Source: Cristatella mucedo
Taxonomy: Eukaryota > Bryozoa > Phylactolaemata > Cristatellidae
NCBI GenBank assembly: GCA_009760855.2
Contig: WPIO01000013.1
Span: 1,336,001 to 1,400,000, forward strand
Length of the DNA stretch: 64,000 nucleotides
Reading direction: 5' to 3'
Shown one piece after another: positions 43,430 through 56,900 of the stretch (positions are counted from its first letter, which is position 1; every line of letters starts with the position of its first letter). The translations under genes were made by a program, and so were the position numbers. Under the pieces are notes generated by a model. It had not been told where the DNA came from. It did not search any database and saw only the letters and a list, made by a program, of their open reading frames with translations.

Positions 43430-45450
43430 GGTTTAGTTTCGATCCGGGGGTCGTATTATATAATAACCGATGGAAAAAGCAAGGTGGCTGACTGATTACA
43501 CGCTGTAAAGTGCTGTCTGTAGGTTTGTTGAACCTCAGCCTGACATTCATTAGTCACTATTCACAAGCCAGTGAAAGAGGCATTTTTATCCTCCATAGCC
43601 AGAAACATTGGTCATACAGATTTTGTGGTGCACACTGGCATTTTCTCAGGAAGGGTAAACAGTTGCTCAGTACTAAATTAAAAAGTACTGGCATGAAGAA
43701 AATCCTATTGGTAACGTTACGTTGTGGCTGGGGACAGGCAGAATCTGCTCTTATGGCTGCTGCAAGACAGAATCCGAGCTCATTGCAGATTTTGTCCCGG
43801 AGCTCTGAATTTTTCATTTTGGCTGAACCTAAATCATTATGATTAACTTACTCTGCTTACCAATGCTTGCTACTCTTGAGTTAGCTAGCCGACTGTTCAC
43901 ATACTGCTGTCAGTTGCTGTAGCACTCCTACCGCAAATACCACCAGTTGAGTAAAAGTAGCTGGCCCAATTTAAGCAGCATTTCGCTAGTGGCTACCGGA
44001 TACACGGCAGAACACGTCGCCTATTCCAACATCTATCTCTTTTGTGAAATTGTGTAACTCTGTAAAAAGAAAGCTTCCACAATCATATCGGCGCCCTATA
44101 GATATATCGAGTTCCAGGCATTTTTTTGGCACACAGAAGAAAATATGCGGCGGGGCTAGCGTTTGTGACCAGCAGAGGAAGCTGGACGAACAAAGCCTGA
44201 AAGAGCAAGGTTTTAATGTCATGCCCAATCTACATAACTTGCTTGACCCCTTGTTACACAACCCTGCTCCCGAGATTCTTCAATGCAGAAATTGAAACAG
44301 CTCGTTTGCCTTATAAACAATTTTTTTTTAGCTAGACTGTCGAGCACCGCAAGTTGGTTTTTGGCTTCGATATTACCCTTTGTCTCTAGCCCAGCAAGCT
44401 GGCTGTCTTGGATTTGGGCGATAAAGTATTTTGTCAGCAGCAGCTAGCTAAAAGTTTTGAAATTTTTATGTTGGAAGTCAACTGCCAGTGTGATTGAGCC
44501 ACAGAATTAGCCTTGAATTAGAATTGAGACTGTGTCAGTGTCTATTAGTCTCAAGCTGAAGCTGTAAAGGAGTGTTGCGACAAGTTGCTGAAGGTGGGAA
44601 AGTCGTCAGTCCTCGGTATAGTTTACCCTGAACACACTCTGCATGGCAACGTCTAACTTAAGGGGATTGCCTAATCTGAGACTTGCTGCAACAAGATGTC
44701 TAAACATGCTATACAAATAATGTCTAAAGTAGGCCATAATATTTTGCAACTAATGTATAAGCAATGCGGTTGCACGCTGCCGTCACTATTTCAGCACTAT
44801 TTTACCGATGCATCAGAGTGGCCAAGATGGAAAGACCAATTAAACTACTGCGTGATCGCTCATTTTAATTTTGATTTATTTGCTGAAAAGTGGGACAGTA
44901 GAGATCGATTATACAAGTATCAGGTCAGTTTAAGAATATTTGCATGCTGACAGTAGTGTCACATCTGTCTTAAGAGGATCGTACTAGCTCCTAGTAGATC
45001 GAAGCAAGGTGCAAGGTGCCTAGAGCAGCCCACCTGGCAATACCTGGCTTTGGCTGTCCTTGACCAACGACAATTGGCAAGACATCGTGGAGGTACTTGA
45101 AAGCGGCCGACTCATTGCCTAGAGCCGTGACAAGGTGGCTTGGTGAGACCTAGCCTGATGCACGGTACACAGGCTTCAGCATCTTACGAGGGTCTTTGTG
45201 AACTTGTGTAGCAAAGTTAGTCACTCTGTATATTGGTTGCACTCTGTGTACCAGAGCGAACTTGTTTTGAGAGAAGGTTAGTCTAACTGAACTGCTGCAT
45301 CACATCCTTATATGTGAAGGCAAGAGAAAAGAAAACAGAGTAAAATAGGTTTTGGTTGCGACATTTGAGGTATAGCTAAAGTGAAATAAAAAGTTGCAAA
45401 AAATGAAGCTTGCAAAAAATGAAACCAACTCGAGACAATTAAATCGTGTG
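43430..45450. other. No proven gene; weak exon candidate at 44755-44923
   Basis: A plus-strand frame reading YKQCGCTLPSLFQHYF, then WPRWKDQLNYCVIAHFNFDL, ends at a good donor (CAG|GTCAGT) near 44923. I recognise no family and see no partner exon. The rest is AT-rich and unremarkable. Confidence 0.3.
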
Positions 45451-45461
45451 CAATTGTAATG

Positions 45462-46200
45462 ATAATAATAATAATGCATTTGTTTAGTGCCCGCATAACA
45501 AATTCTCTTTCTAGGCACTTTACATATGCTGTCAAGAAAGCATGTCAATACAATTAGTAGTAACAGTGTCAGCATGCGTAAGCATACAAAGGGACAACTC
45601 ACGAGGGCCCAGTGAATGTTGTGAACAAAAGGCACGTTTAGCTTCTTTTTAAACGTCAAGTTATGGGATGTCATGACGACAGTCAGATGTGAGTTCCAGG
45701 CTTAGGAGCATTTGGACTAAAGCCACGATCTCCAAAGGTTTTGTGATTGGTTCGAGGTACAGCTCAACGACTTGAGTCAGAAAAGCTGGTGGACTATGCC
45801 TAGCCTGATTGGGGAGTAGTTCTGATAGGCAGGCTGGAGCAAGGGAATGAAGGGACCTAAGTGAGTGACAGAGCGGTGAAGTCGATGTGTGGCTTGACTG
45901 GGAGCCAGTGCAGGCCTGCGAGAATTGTGGAGGATTGTATAGCTGTGACGTTCATGACAGACAAGCCTGACTGCAGAGTTTTGTACCAAGTGTAAGCCCC
46001 TGACTTGCTTATGCCCGAAGACATGCATGCAAGCAGTGAGTTACAAGAAGTCGAGATGGAAGTCACAAATGCATTGACTAATTTGGATGTAGTATCCTTG
46101 TATCCTATCCTATCCTAGTATCCTATCCTTGCAGGTCCGAATTTTAGCAATGTTATGTGGCTGAAAGTATGCAGACTTGACTGTGGAGCTGGTGTGATCG
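45462..46200 (-). mobile_element. LINE family B, truncated
   Basis: Minus-strand copy with a short (ATT)n at 45462-45475, the tail, the 3' region and the decayed C-terminal coding part (LDFCNSLLA-like near 46040, LHWLPVKPHIDFTALSL near 45880). It is crossed by a short TATCC array at 46104-46130. Confidence 0.85.
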
Positions 46201-47110
46201 TAATAATAATAATAATAATAATAATACACTTGATAAAGCGCCCTCAGATAACTCGATCTCTTTCTAGGCGCTTTACGTTTGCTGCAAAGGAAACACGATC
46301 AAGTGGTGAGTGGTGAGCCGTGATGGGACACTAGGTAAGGCGGTTGCTTTCATGACCTCGGTCCCGAGGTCGTGGGTTCGATTCCTGCGGTGGGCGATCC
46401 TTTATCGCCACTGCAAGCGGTGGTGATAGCCGTCAAGGCTCTTCTGTCGCTATACAAAAAGAGGCTGTTTAAGCAGCTAGAATTTTATTTTAATTTTATT
46501 TTTTTTAGTGGTATCAAACAACATGAATAACATGGTTAGGGGTGACATGCACAGGGTCAGCATGCAAGTGTGGTTAGTGGCAGCATCCAAAGTGTCAGCA
46601 TGCATAAGTAGATAAAGGAAGAATCACAGGGACCCACTAACTGCTGTCATAAATAGGCTCGTTTTTAATTTCTTTTTAACTGATTGTCTAGTGAAAGGTT
46701 GTCCAGTGATGGGTTCACTTTTTTTGGGTCATGTCTCTTTGGTTGTCTAGCGAAAGGTCATTTTGTAACAAGATTCGCAGATTTCGTGCAGATGCAACAG
46801 GAGATATGCTGGCAGAGCCCATTTAAAGGATAGGCTTTCCAATTTACGAGCAACACTAGGTTTGTCCATAACTAGTAGGTTGGTTATATCGTCATTCAAT
46901 TTGAGAAAGTTTGCTGCCATTTCAAGTGTGGATGTCATCAATATATGCAGCAAGGGAGTGTGAGAGTTTGGCGTGGCGATGGCAGGGAGGGATCGCAGCA
47001 TAGGTACAGCTCTGTGTCATGGGCAAAGAAATTAAAGCCTATATTGATCTTAACAGCAAGAGTGAGAGTATACATTCTGAAAAGAAGCAGGCTTAGTACA
47101 AGAAATCGAC
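46200..47110 (-). mobile_element. LINE family B, split by a SINE
   Basis: A second minus-strand copy starts at its (ATT)n (46200-46225) and tail, is interrupted at 46314-46497 by a family 2 SINE, and resumes in the 3' region. It includes LEMAANFLKLNDDITNLLVM near 46910 and a reverse transcriptase active-site box degraded to FAHD (47016-47027). A deletion removes the C-terminal coding part. Confidence 0.82.
46314..46497 (+). mobile_element. SINE family 2 nested in a LINE
   Basis: GAGCCGTGATGGGACACTAG, GACCTCGGTCCCGAGGTCGT, GGGTTCGATTCCTGCGG, GCGATCCTTTATCGCCACTG, AGGCTCTTCTGTCGCTATAC, TTAAGCAGCTAG. Flanked by GAGTGGT/TAGTGGT, a likely target duplication. Confidence 0.93.
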
Positions 47111-47114
47111 CAAG

Positions 47115-47864
47115 CACAAGTTTTCGGTGAAGCATTGTGTCAGTTGAAGCAGGAATAGCATGCGTGGAATTTGTGCATGCTTCTAGCATGGCTCCTATTT
47201 TTGTCCGACTTAAAAGGCATACTTTTATTGAGATTGCTGAGCACTGCTATAGTATGCGACTGGGTAGGAAGGTCTGTTAGAAGAGAGTTGTGCTTAAATA
47301 ATAATGTTAAGACGATTTCAGTACGTTTGACAGCTGTAGCCGACACGGCCTCGACCTTGGTTGAGGGTTTGTGCTGTTTCATTTAATAAGCTCTGGGCCA
47401 CTACACCATATACTGCCATGGTGTCAGCTGTTCAGCTGTCTCACTTTTGGTAGCTTGAAGTTTGTACAAGTCGAATGTGCCACTCGCCCACCGAACCATC
47501 GACCGTGGAGCGAGACAGCTGCTGCTCCAGCATCAGGTGGCAGGCAGCTTGAAGCCGCCTGTCCGACTATTTTCCTCTATCGGCTAGCAGTTCTTGTGTG
47601 CTTGACTTGCTGACGTCACAGTGGCTAGCCATGTCCCCACCACCGTCTGCCGAGCGTTGGAGTACTTCAGCTATTACATGACCTGTCTGCTGCCCTGCTG
47701 AGAAGAGAGTCAGAGTCCAACCAAGCTGCTCTTTGGTTATGGTGATTCACGGATGACCGTTATTGCAATTAATGGCAGATAACCAGCTACTTGATGTCAG
47801 CTATTGTTTTACTGAGTGATCGTGACCACGGGTTTGTTTCCATGCGCACTTGAATTTGTTGCAG
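47115..47864. other. Region upstream of the first KAT14 exon found
   Basis: No exon I can support. A KAT14 5' untranslated exon or promoter may lie here or further left. Confidence 0.35.
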
Positions 47865-47968
47865 ACGCTACTCAGAAATGGAGATTAGCACAGGCTGCTA
47901 CTGCGGTCACGATGTTGTGGATGACAACTACTTCGAGTGCATTAAGTGCAAAGGAGCATTTCATGAAG
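47865..47968 (+). CDS. KAT14: KAT14 exon with first half of the zinc finger
   Basis: Acceptor TTTGTTGCAG ends at 47864 and the ATG is at 47878 (CAGAAATGG context). It encodes MEISTGCYCGHD, then ECIKCKGAFHE, ending in phase 1 at donor GAAG|GTAATT. Confidence 0.8.
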
Positions 47969-50900
47969 GTAATTATGCTGTTTGTTCCACTGCAAAAAGA
48001 TGAGTTGGAAAAACGGAACCGTATGCCCTAGCGCAGCTGCAGGCTCTAGGAACTATGACAGCTGCAGTAAAAAATGAAGAGCTGTCACTTGTAGTTTGCG
48101 CATTGCACGTTTTGAAACTGCACAACATGGTATGGTCCCCCGTGGAATTGGACATTTAAACCTGATCATTCTAGGGCCTTGCAGGTTGTGCAGTAGTTTT
48201 AACGATACGAGCTCTTTTTATGTCTGAGCACTCACTGTGGGCGTGACCGGCTTCCCTGCCTGTCTGTACTGGCTTCTTTAGACTTAGGACTCCTCCACTT
48301 TGTGTTTGCATCTATAAATTTACGCATGTGTATGTACGTGTGTGTGTGTGCGCATGTGTGTAGCTCCACAAAGCCACAAGGACTATGCGGCAATGTGACA
48401 CAGGTGAGAGAGTTTTCATGCGCTCTCAGCTCAACATTGCTGATTGACTGCGCCAGTAAAGGCCGATAGAAGGCCTTTTTTCATGAAATGAACCCAATCA
48501 GGCCAAAAGTAACAAACTGAAACATATTATAGAAATCAGCCATAGAGCAGCAAGCTACAACCTAAAGAACCTTCACTCGTATGCCAGGCTACCGGCCGTG
48601 ACCAAGCCGCCTGAAGGAAAGCGACCCGGTGGAATGACTTTTCCTGAAGGTGTTTCCTGAAGGACTAAGTTTACATCAGGTATCTACCCGTAGGAGGTTA
48701 TCACGTAAATTAAAGACGCGCTAATTCAAAACTACAATCCTGTAATGCCAATAGAATCTCAGCAGCTATCGCCTTGCTGGCATATGACAATAAGGGATGG
48801 CCGGCTGCAGGACTCATGGCCACGACCTGGGTCGTAAGCAATCAGCAGTTTACTGCTAACCATGATCCAGCGGCTTACAGGCAGAAACAAGGCTTTTGTG
48901 AAGGGTTGCATACAAGCAGCCTGTGTCCACGTGTCATTGGTATTCATGCATTCAACATACTCATTCTGAACTGCACAGCAAAAAGAGCTGTGTACTGTGT
49001 TTTGGCAGTTCTACTTGCAATGGAGGATTCTAACAGATGAGAGGGCTATCCAATTTCTGTGCTACATTTGTGTGTGTGCGAGCACGCGTGCGTGTGTACT
49101 AGGCTTCGACTATTTCCACATTTAATTAAATAAGGTGCTGACCAATGCTTTTTGGTGCTTCCAAAAAATGTTGCACTGCACCCTGTGAATTGATGCAGCA
49201 GATACTATAGGCTTCACATTTTGCTATGTTGACTATTAACGGTTCTTTATTGCTTCTTTTCAGACTGCCTTCACTCGCATGGGTTCAGTGCATTGGGAGG
49301 TGACTACCTGTTTCTATTCACTTGCGCAAAGTGCAGCAGCACTGGGGACGAAACGTTTGACAGACCCAAGTTATCATGGTGGGTTCACTTTTTTTGGGTC
49401 ATGTCTTGAGCTAGTGCACACAGTCTTCTCTCTGCCTTTGTCATGGTGACTTTACTGCTTCAGGGAAGATTTAGGGGAGGCACATTTAGGATTGCCCTTC
49501 TCTTATGTTGCTTCTTTCTCTGTGGTCTGTGCATGCTGTGACCTCAGTTGAGGTGCACCGGCACCACCAAGCACTACCACGTTGCTGCTTTTTGTTTGTA
49601 AAGCCTTGGCTAAGCATAAGATGTAATAACAGCTGAGCTAATACAGAGCTGTCTCAGCTCTTTGCCATCTGCAGGGAGAGCATACATCACTCCGTACATC
49701 TCGGGAGTTGAATTTGGCTCATGAAGCAGTGGTGGCTAATTGATTTGTCGGTCCCCCACTTCTGTTTACCTTGGTGTAAACCACCCAGAGCCACGGTGTG
49801 TGATTTAAAGAAGATAGCAAGCCACTTCCTGGTTTATGGTGACTGCTGTTGATCAGCTGCAGCTGCTCGTGACTTGGTTGACTGTGTATGGTGTGAGTTA
49901 TTATGTATGTTCATAATACGTGGCTTTTCCTATGCAGTTGTTGTGCTGTCCAGGCCTGCACGAAGACACCTGCTTAGTTGAGTTGTTCTTAAGAGATATG
50001 AACCGAGGCTATTGGTTTTGGTGTACTTGTATCCGGTAATGTGCTTTGATGAGTTCTGAACATGCTGTTTGTGACTAAGCTCTTGCTATGTTGTGTATAA
50101 ACCGGCCGAGGCTACCAACTGATGTTACTTGACTTGCTAATTGCTTTTTCTACTTCCTTCCGTGGCCCAGTGAACTCTATAGCACTGTGATGCTGACCCT
50201 GTGCATGTCACCCCTAACCATATTATTCATTTTGTTTGTTTTTCAAGCATGATTTTACTTACCATTCAATTGCATTTCCCTTTGCAGCAAATGTAAAGCG
50301 CCTAGAAAGAGGTTAAGTTCTCTGAGGGTGCTTTATCAAGTGCATCATTATTATTATTATTATTATTATTGTGATAATTTTACTCTGCATGGCAGACATT
50401 CGTTTGAGCCCGGTCAGTAAAGCTGGCCCTGACAGCGACGACGATGACATCTATGCAATCAATCGGTGTAATCCCCAAATTGCATCGCAATGTCTTGCTT
50501 TGTGCTAGGATTTTGCAGCTCGTACGTGGCTGTAAGATCTGCACCTACTGTTTGCTACTGTAGAGAAGTCACATATTTCTTTTTTTTTCCATTGATTGCA
50601 TAGTTATACACTCAGGTTACGATGCCGAAAGCAAATGTCCTTTTAGCTCACTCACTCCCCTGGCTGGTGCGATAAAGTAAAAATAAAAACTAAAGATCGG
50701 CTGACTCAACTGGCTCATTTATGCAGCGACAGCTTTTCACCTTTCATCCCTAGCAGCTTTCACCTCCCAGCTTTCAGAAGGTCGTGAAGAATTGCCTTTC
50801 AGGACACGGAACACGCGACCAGAGTCGAGAACTGTAAGAACGTTAACCCAGAGCTAAGATGCACGGACAAAAGGCACTTTGCTGCTGGGCTAAGACCCTA

Positions 50901-53900
50901 GCTAGCGGTAGCTTTGCTAGTTCGGGGAAGTTCTGCTACACGGCTGCTGGGAATTTAAGCTGGCTATTCAGTGCAGCTTCAGATTCTGTCGTCTGAAGGG
51001 GACAATCACCAGTGTGAACGAGGTGCTAAATACTCGATACACACCATCGATCACAAGATCCTGCTCGAGAGATTGAGAATCGCGATACGTCTAGCTAGAG
51101 AGACTCTTTGGTTTGAAATGTACCTGCCCGACCATGTCCTGTAGGTGTCACGTGGCAGTCAGGTCTCGTGCAGCAGATTCATCACCTGCTGAGTTCTGCA
51201 AGGCTCTGCTCTCGCTCGGCTGCTGTTCTTCTATACTGCATTTCTTGAGAAGTTAATGACGTCACACTAAACACATACATACCAGCAGCGTGTTTTTGTT
51301 TCAGGGTGTCCGTTAATAACTATTTTCTCCTACTGCACTTAGTTTTAGTTTGCATGACATTGTAGAAAACCGTTATATCTCGAATGAGTTTACAGCCACA
51401 GCAGTCGCGGCCACACTACAAGTATTTTTTGCGCCTGAGTGTACACTTAATTAGACTGCCTATATGCATGTAAAAATGCAAAAAGATTTAAGGTCCCGAG
51501 TGCTAAATATGCATGCATAACTTTAAACAATAAGTATGTAGTAGGCTGGTAAGGAAATGACAGCTAACAGTTGATAACAATGCATGCACCCTTGAAACAA
51601 TTAGCAAAGTACTCAAAACCATGAAATATTAAACAGACCTTGCATATAACAAGGCACTGGCTGAAAACCAAGAATGATGAACGTTAGTATTAGCAGTCAA
51701 TAAAGGATGCATTTTGAAAAGATGATACTAGCATCCTTGGCAGATAGGCTCCATTTCTTATAGCCTCTAGAGCCATGCTCTCTTCAACTAGGAAACGGTT
51801 CTTCTTTTTTATAATGGTAGTCATTAATATTGAGATACATTTTGCTTATTAACGTTGATACTCACTGGTGTATGTCGAAGGTTTATTTGATGTTGACATC
51901 TGGTCCATTTGGACAATATGTAGCTGTTGACTTGCATCTTATGTTGAGTCAGTGTGCCTTTAAAATCTATGCCCCACTCGTGGTTTGCACATACTTGAAT
52001 TCTGCCTCAATTTTTTGCAATTTACAATTTAGGGTACAGGTTGTGGCACTTGCCCTATTCAATCTTCAGCTGCAAAGCAGTGGTCGGCAGGGATTTTTCC
52101 GATGGCGAGAACATATTTGCTGCTTCATTGGGCAGCATTGGGAAAGCTTCTTTGGTACCAGCAGGTATGCTACATGAGCATTCGATCTTGCCAGTGGCTT
52201 CTTGGTGAGCCGTGAGGCTGTTGCTTTTCACGACCTCGGTCCTGAGGTAATGGGTTCGAATTCTGCAGTAGGCGATCCTTTATTGATGCTGCAAGAGTTG
52301 GTGAGAGCCGTAAAGGCTCTTCTGTCGCTATACAAAAGATGCTGTAGAGTCGGCTAGTATTTTTTTATTCTTGCATTGGGCTTGTTAGTTTTTTTTGGAT
52401 AATTGGCTAATCAATAAAGAGTGACTAACATGTGTGCATCACGGTATGGAGGCAGCAGGACACAATACATCTGCTTGTTTAGCTGAGCATGGATGTACTT
52501 TGCCACTTCAACAGAAAGCTTAGGTAGAGCAATACTGCTCGGCTGTGGACCAGAGGCATACCCAGGGCAAAGCCAAGGGGAGAGGTCGAACTCTGACCTT
52601 TTTCACATAGCTCAAGTGAGAACTGGAGGATTATAGGCCGCCCAAGTCCCCATTGGTATCAGTGTGCCTATGTTCATTACGTCTGGTTCATCAGTGCAGT
52701 AGGCTGCTGATTAGTTTGCATGTGAAGGTAGGTCACAGACCAGGGCAACACCTCATGGGAATTCAATTTTGTTCAATCAATGAGTCGGTTTTGAGGTTGG
52801 AGTGTTGACTCACCTGTTCTTCACAGAGTTTGCTCCATCTACAAGATTGATTATTAATGTGCCCAGATGCTGAAATTGGACATGTTATAATCACTAATTA
52901 ATAATTTGGCATGCTTTTTTCCAGCATCTGTAAAGTTTATAGAAAGAGATCTACTCTTTTACGTGCTAGTGTCCAACAGTCAGTGACAAAGAATTCGATG
53001 TCTAGCTGCTGTTTTCGGAGCAAGTGCTAGAATACAGGGCTAACATATGAGCATGCAAAGTGTTCTTGAGCTCTGTTCGCCTCATTTTCCGTTTGTCAAT
53101 AAACTGCGCTAGTGTAGTGGCTTATGGCCCTGCCACCTTTAATGTTATTGATTAAGAATACGAATCCAGGCAACAATAGCTCGCATGTTTACATTTTTCG
53201 GGTTAGTTTTTAAGGTAAAGACTTGTTATGTAAAACTGTTGCTTTCATTATCAGAGTTGTGCTAACCTGATATATCTGAGATGTCATGTAAACCGATGTG
53301 AAAAAACAGGTTCTTAGCTTTGGGTTTTTTCTACTTAACTAAGACCCATTTACTTGCCTCTTTTTTTACGTGGTGGATCCTCTGAAAGGGCATCTGAAAC
53401 CCCTCTTGTAAGACCTGTTATATGAACCAAACCATTAAGACCTTGGATTGCAGTTTTAGGTGAAAAGTAGTCCCAAAGATTGTTTTCATCGATTGTACAT
53501 GAGACCAATGAAGGGTTGGACAGTAAAAGCAAACGAAGCAGCTTTGACGGCAGAAATGGTGACACATGCTATCAGTGAAGCATGCTAGGTATAACCTTCT
53601 ATCCAAAAAGGCAAGTTAATAGATACAATTGTAAACCATGCTAAACAAGCATGGTTGGTCTCTCAGTCAAAGCATGACACTTGGTAGTTTTGCTGCTGTG
53701 TTAGCGACACCCAATCAATCTCTTTTGGTTTAGTCGAAAGAGGATGATATCACAGGCTAAGGAGCTCGGCAGCATTTGCATTTATTCCACGCCTATGGAA
53801 GGAATTCAGTTGCTCTGTAATAATAATGACATTTGTGTAGTGCCTTTAGAGAATCACATCTCTTTCTATGCACTTTATATAAGCTAGAAAGGAATCACGT

Positions 53901-56900
53901 CAAGTGGTTAGTGATAACACAGTATCAGCACGCAAAGGTCAATGCACACGGACGGAGCAAATGCTGAGGAACAGGAGGGTATTTAGCTTCTTTTTTTAAT
54001 GTCGCCATGTCGGGGGATATCATGCCATCATTCGAAAGTTATTTCCAAGCTTTGGGAGCTTACATCTAAAAGCATCATCTCCAGAGGATTTGATGTTGGT
54101 TAGATGCACATCTATGTGACTCGAGGCATAAGAGTGGCAGTACAAAGGTGAGCCGTAATGGCACACTAGGTAAGGCGGTTACTTCCACGACCGAGGTACC
54201 GAGGTCGTGGGATCGATTCCTGCGGTGGGCGATCCTTTATCGTCACTGCAAGCAGTGCTGATAGCCGTAAAGGCTCTTCTGTCGCTATTCAAAAGAGGCT
54301 GTTTAATCAGCTAGGATTTATTTATTTACAATGCCCAGTCTGATAAAGGAAATATTTTGGATCGTTAGGCCTGAGCTAGAGAATGGAGGAACATAAAAGT
54401 GAAGGATAAGACCTTGAAGTTGATACACCACTTGGGTGTGCTGCATTTTGCTGTGAGCCAAATGTACCCGAGTGAGGAGTAGAACTTTTCTACGAACAGT
54501 CATTGGGTATTTTGAGTTGCTTTCTCTGATGACTGCTTCCACGTCTATCTTATGCCTAATCTGAGCAATGCCGAGGCTCTCTTCACTCACCGACCTACAT
54601 TTTCTCAGTCTCTGCTACATTTGACACGGACCACGATATCTTGTTTGTTGGTGGGCTCTTTTTAGCTATTGGCCTCCACGGCCGGCTACTAAACTGGCTT
54701 AAGATGTACCTCACCGTTCTTGCAATTGGTTAGTTGCGCGTGGTGTTAACTAAGCCTCTGTCTCCTGCCTTTTGAAGATTCGTTCTTTGATCTGTCTAAT
54801 CTCTAAAAATCACATGTGATGGGAAAACAACTCTTGCTGATAGGTAGGCCCATGCTGACTACACGGGTGCTTGACATCCTCTGGTCATTGGTCCGAGTTT
54901 GCACATTCGGAATTCGCTCAGAATCTTGGCAGAATCTAGACTGCTAAGTTTTTTTGTGAATTCTATTTGAAAGACCGTCCTCACCATGACCATCCATAAT
55001 CTTAATAATGCTGCTATCCGGGCCTGGTGGTTCCATCATTAGTCGTTCGAAAGTGAATTTCTGCAATTCGCTCCTTTTCAGATTGTCCGAGAAATCTTTT
55101 TAGCAACTGCAGATTGCTTTGAACTGGATGGCCCGCCTTGTCAACAGAATCAGCGAGTTTGAATCAGCCACCCCCAATGCTAATTTTTTTTGCTGACTTC
55201 CTGTCAAGTAGTATATTTAGTTCGAGACACTGCGTGTGATCATTAAGTGTTGCATGGTCTTGCCCCCTCATACTTACACTTATAGCTTGATTTGTAAGTT
55301 GAAGCCTGGTTACTTGTCTTCGATCATCAGGGTCCAACAGCATAGCTTTTTGGGTCGTCCACCTCAAAAAACACTGGAGGATAGTTCTTTTACATATCGC
55401 GCTGCTGTGCTCCATAGTTGTTTGCTAAAGCGTGTGAGGTGACTGAACTCCTTGCAAGCTTTCAAGACTGGCTTGCAAACATACCTCTTCAGGGGTGTAT
55501 TCTGGGTCTAATGATGGTTTGCCCTCAAAGAACCGTGCTGACAAACAATTAAGAGAACACACATTATAAACAGTGAAACGTCATGTAACGACTAAAGTCA
55601 TGTAACGACTCAGTCATGTAACGACTAAAGAATACCTAATTAAGTGAAAAGCAAGTAGCTTATCAATGCATTCTTGTGACATTTTTCCCAGTATATCGCG
55701 AACTCGACTGCCATTGGCCTTTGCAAGTCAACTACTTTGATCTAATTTTGACAGAATTTTTACCGAAATGCAGGTTTTTTCTTGGATTTGGATTTGAGCA
55801 GTGAATTAACCACATAGCTGCACTTTGATGCATGCTTTGATTTTCTGGTTCTTTGCTGAGATGCCCCAGTTGAACAGATTCCTCCCTACCAGGATCAGTA
55901 TTAAATACGATACCAGCGGTTAAGGTGCTCGCCCCGACTTAAGGTCTGGCTGAGGTCGTGGGCTCGAGCCCTGAGGCATATGTGAAGCGCCTGAATAGAG
56001 ATTTAGTTCTCTTGGGGCGCTATACAAATGAATTATATTTATATATTTGTATGCAGTAGATCAGCTGACATTCGAACAGTTTTGTGACTTTCGTTGGCTC
56101 TTTGTTATTTGCTTCCCGTGAGCCATCGTTACTGTTATGCCTTGGGGTGTTTCTCATATTGAGCAACGTGTGCTCTAGCCCAAACTCTTCATGTTAAGGT
56201 GCTCTGTGTCAGGTTGCTCTATGCCAATGTGGCACCGTATCTTGCATTGCTTATTATGCCAACCCTTTTATTGCTGGGCTTAGCCCTAGAGTGTGAGTTC
56301 ATCTCGTTTGTCTTGCTCGTGGTTTCAGGAAGAAACCCAACTCGTGGCACAGCACAATATCGGGAATACTGTCAAGTAACTCGCCTGCCGTCTTTCAGTC
56401 TGGAACAAGTGTCTTCGGAGAGCCGGGCTGGTGGCGGCTGAGTGTTGTACGGCCCCCAAAGCTTTCCCTTGGCTCTGTCAAAAAGCGTTCAGCAGCAAAA
56501 GCCACTGCAGGGCTCGTGCTTCCTGCACTGATTCATGGCTCGATCGAGGTAGGTTATGAACTAACTGGTCATGCTTGCTATTGTATGCTTGTTTTAATGA
56601 ATTTCAGCTGCATTCGTTTAAAACGTATTTATGCTATTTTCTTCTGGCTATTTTTTGTAGGATGACGATGGTAGCCAGAACTCTTCGAAGAAAATGAAAT
56701 TGTCAACAAGTGCCAGTTACTCATCTATGGCATCCTTAGCATCACCTCTGTCGAACCATATGAGTCCAGAGGACACATGTTCTGGCATGGATGAGCTCGG
56801 CGTTCATATCGATATTGACGATGATCTTGATGTGCTGCCGCCTCTAGATCTGGCTGAAGTAGTAAAGAGCGAGCTTCTCATTGGTATGAACACTGTTAAG

